From Eonycteris spelaea (taxonomy: Eukaryota; Chordata; Mammalia; Chiroptera; Pteropodidae): a DNA stretch of 64,000 nt. Positions 55,441 to 64,000 of this stretch are shown piece after piece (within the stretch, counting starts at the first letter, position 1; each line of letters begins with the position of its first letter). The stretch covers positions 9,247,501 through 9,311,500 of the forward strand of contig PUFA01000068.1 of NCBI GenBank assembly GCA_003508835.1, given 5' to 3'. The notes under the pieces are model-generated. The model did no database searches. It was not told the origin of the DNA and saw only the letters and a list, made by a program, of their open reading frames with translations. The position numbers and the translations under genes are program-made.

Positions 55441-56730
55441 ATTTTCTGAGATGCATTTTCATGTACATGAAGCAAAGTGCAAAACATCCCCAGCTACCCA
55501 GTTCCCCTATGAAGAAACAACCATTGCTATCATGTATCAATGCCAGCGGCACCAGAGGTATGCATATTCTATGCATAGACATGTATTTATATACACAAAT
55601 GATACACACTGTTATGACCTTACTTCTTTTTCTTAGTATATTTTGGATTTCACTCTGTTCCCAGTACATATAAAATTACACCATTCTTTTAACAGCTGCA
55701 TAGTATCTGTATTAGTTATTTATTGCTATGTTACAAACTAATTGACTAAAAACAACATTTATTTCTCAATTTCTGTAGGTCAGGAGTCCAGGCATGGTGT
55801 TTCTAGGTCCTTGGCTTCAGAGTTTCTCACAGGCTGCAATCTAGGTGTTATCTGGAAGTGTATTCTCATCTCAAGGTTCGACTAGGGAAAGATCTTTTCA
55901 CACTCTTGATTGTTGGCAGATGTTGGTTCTTTATGGGTTATGGGACTGAGGGCCTCAGTTTCTTGCTGACTGTTGGATGGAGGTCACCCTAAATTCCTTG
56001 CCATGTGGGCCTCCCCATGGAGTAACAACATAGCAACTGGCTTCACCAAAGTCAGCAATGGAGAGTTGGCTAGCAAGACAGATTGAATATCTTACGTAAT
56101 GTAATCAGTCACATCCTGTCACCTCTGCTTCAGTTTGTATATTAGAATGAAGTCACATGTCCCACCCACACTGAAGGGGAAAGGATTACATTAGGCATAA
56201 GTACCAGTAAGCAGAGATCATTGGGGGCCATTTTGAAGTCTAGACATTATAGTATCCATGTATATATGGACTATAATTTATTTAACAAGTTTCCTCCTAA
56301 TGGACATTAAAGTTTTTTCCAGCATGTTTGCCAGTATGAATACTGTCGTGAATGTCAGTATTTCATTCTGCACATGTGCAAGGATTGTACATGTTGCAGG
56401 ATTAAATTTCTAAAAGTAGATTTTCCAGGTTCAAGGCTATGCGCATTTATAATTATGGTAGATATTGTCAAATTAGTCATTTTCCACAGGCAATGTATGA
56501 TGCCTGTTTCCCCACAAACTTGCCAACTTAGTGTGCCATCCGTATTTTAGATCCTTACCAATGATCTCTCAGAGTAATTTCATTTGCATTTCTCTTACGA
56601 GAGAGATTAGAATCTCTTTATATGTTTAAGGGCCATTTGTATTTTCTCTTCTGAAAACTGTTTATGTTCTTTGCCATTTTTAATATTAGATTTCTTTTTA
56701 CTTGGAGGTTTATATATATTTTCAAAAAAC
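55441..56730 (-). mobile_element. antisense old L1, split by a MaLR LTR
   Basis: The parts 55441-55707 and 56257-56730 carry antisense L1M phrases ('agcatgtttgccagtatgaa', 'catttgcatttctcttacga'). They read as one element once the LTR at 55708-56251 is removed. Confidence 0.75.
55708..56251 (-). mobile_element. MLT1-like MaLR LTR (antisense) inserted in L1
   Basis: 'tgtattagttatttattgct', 'tcaatttctgtaggtcagga', 'tgggcctccccatggagtaa' and 'gatcattgggggccattttg' define it. GTATC flanks both sides (55703-55707 and 56252-56256). Confidence 0.8.
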
Positions 56731-56999
56731 CACTCCACTTACTCTGTGGGAAATTACCTGCATGTGAGATTTTGGAGATTGTGAGAAGGATGGTGGCAGC
56801 GTAATGGAGAAGGAGATGGATTTGAAATTGGAGTTGACAGGAGTTGGAAATGGATTATATATAGGGCTTGAGGGTAAGCAGAGATTGTAGTTAACCCCTA
56901 TATATCAGGGGTTGCATCTATTTACCGAGGCGGGAAATGCAGGAGAAGCAAGTGGAGGATGAGAAGGTGGTAGACCTCTGTTTTAGAAATTATAAAATT

Positions 57000-57920
57000 C
57001 TTAAAAGAAAGTTTAGGACCTTACATTGGAAATTTTTTAAAGACACAAAACAAACCATAAAGAAAAAATTAGATTGATAAATTTAACTACATCAAAACTT
57101 TAACTTCTGTGTAATAGATCTTCTAAACAAAACACAAACAGATTGGAGGAGAGTATCTTGTAACATTTAACAGACAAAGGATTTATATTATAAGGTAATA
57201 TAAATCCTGTAAGAAATTCCTACAAATAATTAAGAAAAAAAACCTAAAATAAGCAAAGTATATATAGGCAACCAAACAGAAGGAAATCTAAATGGCAAAT
57301 AACTATAGAAAGAGGTACTCATCTTCACTGGATAACAGGGAGAGCAAATTAAAATATCAAGATCCCATTTTTCACCATCAGATTGACAAAAAACAAAGTC
57401 TAACAATAGAAAATATTGCAACTTTAATATATTTTGTGGATGGAAATGGAAATTGGATCAGTCTCTTTACAGAGGAATTTGATGTTATCTAGTAAAATTG
57501 GAATTCTGATATATTCTGAAACTTAGCAATTCTAATTCCAAATACAGACCCTAGAGAAATTCTTGAACATGGACTTGAGGAAATAATATGTGTAGGATAT
57601 GCAAAGTTGTAAAACCACACCACAAAAATCATATTTTATGTTGTTTATGATTTTATCTATTAATGTAAATATATTAAAATGGACACTAATATACATAGAA
57701 ATTTAGGATCGAGTTTGCCTCTAGGGAAGAAAGACTGGGAAGGAGAATTGAGGTCAAGAGTTTTAGCACTTATACTTACTATTTTATTTACATATTTTTA
57801 AAGGTGAATAAATACAAATATTGTGTGTACATATATAAGTTGCATAAATACGTCAGCAAATAATGACCTGAAGCAAATATAACACAATGTTATAGTAATA
57901 GAAATATGGGTATTTCTTAT
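57000..57920 (+). mobile_element. old L1 (L1M/HAL1) ORF2-side fragment
   Basis: 'tgataaatttaactacatca', 'aatctaaatggcaaataact' and 'tttttcaccatcagattgac' are L1 ORF2 3'-part phrases. It is decayed, with no long open frame. Confidence 0.75.
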
Positions 57921-57929
57921 ATTATTCCT

Positions 57930-58505
57930 TATAGTTGAAAATATTTTTCAACTTTCTCAATGTGAAGAAGAGTTTTATTTTTGGATACACTTAATTTGAG
58001 ATATTTTTGAAATCTCTTGGCGAAGATGTCAAGTAGGTGCGTAGACATATCATTCGAGCTCAGAAGAGAGTTCCACCTAGAGTTAATACATGTTGGAGTC
58101 ATCAGCATGTACATGATAATTAAGGCCAAGAACGTAGACATATCACCTAAGGAAAGAAAATAGGTTGTAGGGACGAGGACCCAGGAAAAGTCTTAAGGAA
58201 ATTTTCCATTTGCAGGCTGAGGAGAAAAAGAGGAAACATCAAAGGAAATTGCTAAAGTAAAATCAGTGAAGCAAAAGAAACCTTAGGAGTTTATGGTACC
58301 CTGGAGGCAAAAGGAAGCAAGGATGGAAAAGACAACTGTGCCAAATGCTGCTGAGATGCTGAGTCAACAGTTGTTGTCTTTGAGTATGGTACTACGCAGG
58401 TCCTTGGTGTGCTCGATAAGGCTAATTTAATTGGAGGTAAGAGTAGAAAAACATTGTAATGGGTGAACAAGATGTATTAGGGCACAAAAAGCATGATTCA
58501 TAATG
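57930..58505 (+). repeat. L2 3' region
   Basis: 'gttggagtcatcagcatgta', 'caactgtgccaaatgctgct' and 'gagatgctgagtcaacagtt' are characteristic L2 phrases. Confidence 0.7.
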
Positions 58506-59388
58506 GGAGGAAAATGAATAAATCTTAGTCCATAAGAACAGTAAATTTCATTAGTGTTCAGAACCTTTGTGGAATTCCTACAAATCAGCCAGTAAAAAGG
58601 TGATCCAAAAGAAAAACGAGTGAAAGATAGTCAATTAACTTACAAAAGAGAAAAGTGGAAAAGCCGATAAATGTGAAAAGATATTGAACTTCACTAATAA
58701 TCAAGGAAAGGAAAACAATAATGAAATAACATTTCGGCAATGGCAATAGGCAAGGGTTGCCAAGGATGTGGGGAAATTCAATAAAATCAAGTAAAAAACT
58801 CTTAGAACTAAGAGATACTTTGACTATCCAGGACTGCCAGATAAAAAAGCAACATTCTAATTAACCAATTAGAAAAGGTAATAAAACATAAAATGTCATT
58901 TACAATAGTAACAGAAACTATAAATATCTAGAGACAGACTAATAAATTTTGCATGAATTTTATGGGAAAAATTATAATGCTTTAACAAGGGATATAAAAA
59001 GAAAATTAGAATGGACAAATATATACCATGTTCATGTATGAGAAGGCTCAGCTTTTTATATCAATTCTCCCCATATTTTATTTACATATTTTTAAAAGGG
59101 AATATATACAAATGTGTGTATTTCATAAATAAATTCAATGCAATTCTAACCAATACCCCTATGAAATTTTTCAGGGAATTTGACAAGGTGGTTTTAAAAT
59201 CATGGGGTAGAGGTAGACAAATAGCAATAATAATAGCTAACATTTATTGTAACCTAGCATTGTTTAAAAATGTGGGTGATATACCCTACTAGACATAAAA
59301 GAATATTGCAAAGCTATAGTTAATTGTGTAATATGCATAATATTGGCAAAGAGATCTGTGGAACAAAATTGAGTTTAGAAACAGACCT

Positions 59389-59438
59389 TGACTATTAACT
59401 AACCTTATTGTGGTAATCTTTTCACTATATATACATGT

Positions 59439-59478
<40 letters not shown>

Positions 59479-59564
59479 CAAATCATCACATTGTACACCT
59501 TAAATATAGATTATATATGTCAATTATATTGCAATAAATCTGGGAAAAAATTAATTTAAGAAAA
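59389..59564 (+). mobile_element. nested 5'-truncated L1 tail with ~10-bp TSD
   Basis: 'atcatcacattgtacacctt' and 'tatattgcaataaatctggg' plus an A-rich end form an L1 3' tail. It interrupts ORF2 sequence and is flanked by AGAAACAGAC (59379-59388) and AGAAATAGAC (about 59565-59574). Confidence 0.75.
59437..59476 (+). repeat. (TG)n microsatellite in the nested L1 tail
   Basis: About 18 TG units with one early interruption. Confidence 0.95.
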
Positions 59565-60267
59565 AAGAAATAGACCATGTCATTTTTGAGAACATAATGT
59601 ATATTAGAGGAGGCATTAAATGTCAGTAGGGAAAGTATGAACCATTTAATAAATGGTATCGAGTTAGTTCTTATGTGTAACATTCCTCACACTCAAAGAT
59701 AAAATCCAAATGTATTAAAGACTTAACATGAAAAACTAAAACTTAGGAAGAAAATATAGGATCCTGTCTTTATGCTATCAGTATAAAGAAAGCTTCTTAA
59801 ATAATATGAAAAACATAGACCATAAAGAAAAAGATTAATACATTGGACTAAATAATGTAAATTTATATCACACACACACACAAAAAACCCTCCATAAATG
59901 ATGTTCAAAGACAAGCAACAGACTTGGAAAAGATACTGCCATATATATGACAAAGGATTAGCATCTGAATATATCATTTCTACTAATCAATAAATATGAG
60001 AAAGACAATTCAAAAGAAAAATGGGCCAAGGACAAAACCCTGCAATTTGCTGAAGAGAAAAGCCAGATGACTAATAAATATTGAAAGAATTTTCAGAACC
60101 TCTTTAATCATCATGGAAATTCACATTAAAATGAAATATTTTTCTTTTTAAAACGTTTTATTGATCCTGAAGAGCCAAAACAAACTTGAAAAAGAAGAAC
60201 AAAGAGATCTTACACTTCCTGGTTTCAAAACAATACAAAGCGTAGTTAACAAGAAGGTATGGTACTG

Positions 60268-60330
60268 GCATACAGACAGATATACAGAATAGAGACATAG
60301 AGACATACAGACATAGAACAGAATACAGAG
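60268..60330 (+). repeat. short 'agacata' tandem repeat in L1
   Basis: 'acagacagatatacagaata', 'gagacatagagacatacaga' and 'catagaacagaatacagag' form an irregular 7-10-base repeat inside ORF2 sequence. Confidence 0.7.
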
Positions 60331-61639
60331 CCCAGCAGTAAATCCTTGAGTATATGGCCAAATGACTTCAACAAGAATGCCAAGACTACATACTGGGGAA
60401 AGGATGGTCTCTTCAACAAATGATGTTGAGTAAACTGGATATCCACATGCATAAGAATGCAGTTGGATCCTTACCTTCCACTATATACAAAAATTAAATT
60501 GAAATGGATTAAACACCTAAACATAAGACGTAAAACTATAAAACTCCTAGAAGAAAACATAGAGAAACAACTTCAGGACATTAGATTTGGCAATAATTTT
60601 CTTAAATGTGACACCAAAAGCACAGGCAATGAAAGCAAAACTAGGCAAATGGGACTACATCAAACTTAAAAACTTCTGCACATCAAAGGAAACAATCAAC
60701 AGTGTGAAAAAGCAACCTATGGAATGGGAAATTGTATTTGCAAATCATATATCTGATATGCATTAATACTGGACTATATGTATAAGGAACTTCTACAATT
60801 CAGTAACAAAAAGAACCAAATAACCCAATTTAAAAGTGGGCAAAGGACTTAGATAATTCTCCAAAGAAGATATATAAATGGCCAACAAGTATATAAAAAC
60901 ATGCTCAGCATCATTAATTATAAGAGAAATGCAAATCAAAACCACAGTAAGATAATGCCTCACAATCATTAGGATAGCCACTATCTAAAAAACAGAAAAT
61001 AAATGTTGGCAAAGACGTGGAGAAATTGGAACCCTTAAGAATGTAAAATGGGAGTGTAAAATGGTGCAGCCACTATGGAAAACAGTATAGGGTTTCTCAA
61101 AAAATAATCAAAAATAGAATTACCTTATGATCCAGCCATTCCACTTCTGGGTATATAACTAAGAGGTAGAAGCACCCAAATGGACACTGGCAGATGGATA
61201 AAAAAAAAATTCAGTATATACATTAGGGAATAGTATACAGCCTTAAAAAGGAAGGAAATCCTGTCACATGCAATGACATGGCTGAACTTCAAGGACATTA
61301 TGCTAATTAAAATAAACCAGTCACAAAAGGACAAATATTGTATAATTCCATTTATATGAAGTATCTAAGATAGTTAAATCATAGAAACAGAAATTAGAAA
61401 GGTGGTTGCCAAGGGCTGGAGGGAGGAGGAAAAGGGAATTAGTGTTTAATGGATATAGTTTTAGTTTTGCAAGATGAAAATGTTCTAGAGATATGTTGCA
61501 CAACAATGAATATAGTTAACTATTGAACTATACACTTAAAAATGGTTAAGATGGTAAATTTAATGTTATTTTTTATCATAGTAAAAAGTTAAAATTTTGG
61601 TTTAACCAAAAAATTTATTATTACATTCAATATATAATA

Positions 61640-62120
61640 AATTCAAAATGTGTAAAATGCTTATGTAAAGTTTAAAATTATAAACTGTACATTCATGTAC
61701 CTACCACACAGCTTAGAAATAGATTATTACTACCTTAGAGGCCTTCTGTGTGCTCCTCCTCCCCCAGAGGTAACTATCCTGAACATTTAGGTTAATCCTT
61801 TAATAGTTTTACCATTAATATGTGTATCTCTAAGTAATATATTTTTTGCCTAAATTGAACTTTATATAAATGGAATCCTGTATCTGATGCCTGTAACTTG
61901 TCTCTTTTTCTCTGATCTCTGATTCTCTTTTAAATATGAATCTCTTTGTTGAGATTCATCTTACTGATGATGCATAGATATCCTTTTGTATGAAAAAATA
62001 ATTTATTTTCTATTTTGTTCTTAATGGACATTTAGGATGTTTACAGTTTTGAGGTATTACAAATGGCCTGTGAAATTATTGTACATCTCTTGGTCCTTGT
62101 ATACATATGCAAAAGTTTCT
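61640..62120 (-). mobile_element. antisense old L1 fragment
   Basis: 'catgtacctaccacacagct', 'ttatataaatggaatcctgt' and 'gatgatgcatagatatcctt'. Confidence 0.7.
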
Positions 62121-62149
62121 CTAAGCCCTAGATTCTAGAATATAGATTT

Positions 62150-62660
62150 AGGTAAGTGAAAAAGAAATTGAAAACAACCTAAATATCCATCAAAAGGATA
62201 ACAGATAAATAAAATAAGAGGTTCATATGATGGAATATTATACAGAAGTCAAAAGAAATGAACCTAATTTTTCTGTATCATCATGGATAGATCCCCAAAA
62301 CATATGAACAAGACAAAGGTGAGAAAAAAGGAACAATGAATCACACTAGGTAAAAAGAATTTAAAAGCACACATAACACAATACCAAATATATGTAAAAA
62401 TATAAAGAGTGAACTGGAAGTATACACACTAAATTCATGATAGTGGTTGTCTCTGGGGAAGGAGAGAAAGGAGACTTATGGCTTTTTCTATAGTGTTTTA
62501 TTTTCTTTTTAAAAGGTTAAAAATAAGTATTACAAAAGATTAGCAGTTGTTAATTCTGAATGGTAGAATATGGGTATTATATTGTTCTTTGTGGGGTTTT
62601 TGTACCTTTTGAAGTTTATTTTTTAAAAAGAATGTAGGAAAGAAGGATGTGTAAACATTT
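62150..62660 (+). mobile_element. old L1 3' fragment
   Basis: 'aacctaaatatccatcaaaa', 'tatgatggaatattatacag' and 'gatagtggttgtctctgggg'. The next 500 bases to 63150 show nothing recognised. Confidence 0.8.
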
Positions 62661-63149
62661 AATTATTTAAGTGTTTGCCTAATAGTTTATCTAGTATTCA
62701 AATTTTACATAATCATACTGTGGAAGATTTTTCGTGGTTTTCATTCTTTTGATATAATTTTTAAAAAACACACACAATTCAGTCCACGCTGAATTTTAAA
62801 AGTTTGACTAAACGGCCCAGTCCTGGGGTTCTCTGAATTCTTTGTTGCTGCCTGAACCTTAATTTTAGGTTTTGGAGGGTGTGCCCGTGCAAATGAACGA
62901 TTGGAAATCCAGAAAATGAAAACAGCTTTTATGTGATTTCAAGTAATTACGTTTCTTAAAGTTTAAGCTCACTCTTGGGTGTTGGATAAAAAGATAAATT
63001 CTTGCTGAAGGGACACTCAGGGATAGGAGAGGAAGAAACAATTTCTGATGGGAGGAAGGCAAACAAAAAAAGCAGTATCTGCCAGACTTCTTGTAATTTG
63101 GTTCGTTTCTTGTACTCATGGACTCTGTGGTGCTAAGATCCCATACCCC

Positions 63150-63387
63150 ATCAGATGAATTAGCGCTGGCGGGCGAGCGAGCAGTGTGGGCCATTTAGTA
63201 GCCCGGAACCTCTTGTGAGGGTTTGTGTAGCAGGGGGCACTGGGAAACATTTGGCGCTGCACCGCCCTGCGCCAATGCCCTTCAGCCCAGTGCTCGGAGG
63301 AGAAAGCGTACGTCCCCGCCGTGGTCGTGGTGGTTTTGTTTGTAGCTGGCGGTCTGAGGCCAAGCCTCGAGTAGGAACGGTATCATC
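63150..63387 (+). promoter_or_regulatory. NDUFC2 promoter / 5' UTR, CpG-rich
   Basis: CpG content rises sharply from about 63155. A CCAAT box lies in 'gcgccaatgcc' near 63270, and there is no TATA box. The transcription start is expected between about 63290 and 63370. Confidence 0.65.
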
Positions 63388-63556
63388 ATGATGAGAGGAC
63401 GGCCGGGCCGAGTGCCCTTACAGTTCCTGCCGGATGAGGCCCGGAGCCTGCCCCCTCCCAAACTGACCGACCCAAGGCTCGCCTACATCGGCTTCTTGGG
63501 CTACTGCTCCGGCCTGCTTGATAACGCGATCCGGCGGAGGCCCGTGATGTTGGCGG
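63388..63556 (+). CDS. NDUFC2: NDUFC2 coding exon 1 (complex I subunit), partial gene
   Basis: First coding exon of NDUFC2 (B14.5b), a small accessory subunit of the membrane arm of mitochondrial complex I that is needed for its assembly. The frame reads [18 protein letters not shown], then [18 protein letters not shown] and [10 protein letters not shown], which I recognise as the NDUFC2 N-terminus including its first membrane helix. The start has two adjacent ATGs (63388 and 63391); the upstream one is taken. The donor G|GTGAGG ends the exon at 63556 in phase 1. The remaining exons lie beyond the window. It is downstream of ALG8 in the same orientation with its own CpG-rich promoter. Confidence 0.95.
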
Positions 63557-64000
63557 GTGAGGGCTGCGCGGGCGGGGTCGGCTGGGAGGAAAAGGGGTCG
63601 CAGGGCAGCAGGCCAGCTCCGCTATGGGCTGCCTGAAGTGCCTCGCTTTTCCGGGCCTTTAGAAAGCCTAGCAGGCCCTGCCTCGCCTTCTTTAGGGCCT
63701 CCATGCCTCATGAGCTTTTCAGAATCCCACAGAGCCAGAGTGTCATTTGGCTCTTCAGGAAACTGAGGTGCCGTGAAACCCAGGACCCCACAGTGAGTCT
63801 GTGAAGGACCCGAGAATGGACTTCGAGCTCCCCTTTCAGTTCGTGCTGTGGTGTGTGCAAAAATGAGTGTTCATTCCCTATCATGCACTACTGACAATAC
63901 GTACATTGTAGCATTGGATCCTCAAAACACCTTATGAGAAGGTGTTACCCACAATGAGGAAACAGCCTTAGAGAGGTTAAAGCAGGTTGCCCAAGGTCAT
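63557..64000 (+). other. NDUFC2 intron 1, 5' part, with antisense MIRs
   Basis: After the CpG-rich start of the intron, two antisense MIR pieces follow: one at about 63755-63835 and one at about 63868-64000 ('gaggaaacagccttagagag', 'ttgcccaaggtcat'). Confidence 0.75.

Larger units (their letters stand above)
58510..61625 (+). mobile_element. L1 ORF2 3' half and 3' UTR, with a nested L1 tail
   Basis: A long stretch of decayed L1 on the + strand. ORF2 C-terminal phrases ('aatgaaagcaaaactaggca', 'tgggactacatcaaacttaa', 'cagcatcattaattataaga') lead into a 3' UTR ending with 'ctatacacttaaaaatggtt'. It probably comprises more than one copy. A smaller L1 tail is inserted at about 59389-59564. No intact reading frame remains. 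Confidence 0.85.

Overview
This is a mammalian chromosomal window. It has long introns with GT-AG splice sites, CpG-rich promoters, and ancient MIR, L2, MaLR and ERV-L repeats. Three genes lie head-to-tail on the + strand: the single coding exon of KCTD21 (about 1.0-1.8 kb), all 13 coding exons of ALG8 (32.8-51.9 kb), and the first coding exon of NDUFC2 (63.39-63.56 kb), whose remaining exons lie beyond the right edge. To my knowledge this matches the gene order on human 11q14.1. Several L1 3' tails carry an 'accaatgtcacc'-type ending that I associate with bats, and I saw no carnivore, ruminant, primate or rodent SINEs and no VES-type bat SINE. A bat, perhaps a pteropodid, is my best inference, but it was not tested.

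Layout. 1-1.0 kb: a DNA-transposon fragment and an MLT1 LTR ending just before the KCTD21 acceptor. 1.0-1.8 kb: KCTD21. 1.8-32.6 kb: a gene-free interval filled with MIR, L2, L1, MaLR LTRs, solo LTRs, a hAT element with perfect 8-bp target duplications, and a decayed ERV-L internal region. 32.6-33.0 kb: the ALG8 CpG-rich promoter and exon 1. 33-52.2 kb: ALG8 introns, exons and 3' UTR. 52.2-62.7 kb: intergenic DNA dominated by nested L1 copies. 63.1-64 kb: the NDUFC2 promoter and exon 1.

Gene functions. KCTD21 is a BTB adaptor for CUL3 ubiquitin ligase, linked to HDAC1 turnover and Hedgehog control. ALG8 adds the second glucose to the lipid-linked oligosaccharide for N-glycosylation in the ER. 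NDUFC2 is an accessory subunit of mitochondrial complex I. They are neighbours, not a pathway.

The most notable observations are in the genes. KCTD21 carries two 1-base deletions 22 bases apart, and ALG8 carries a 1-base deletion in exon 9. The ancestral ALG8 start codon reads GTG. ALG8 intron 4 has U12-type (minor spliceosome) signals and intron 6 has a GC donor. Restoring the deleted bases gives exactly the expected lengths (260 and 526 residues), so assembly error must be separated from real gene decay. I found no convincing undescribed biological system, CRISPR array or novel gene.
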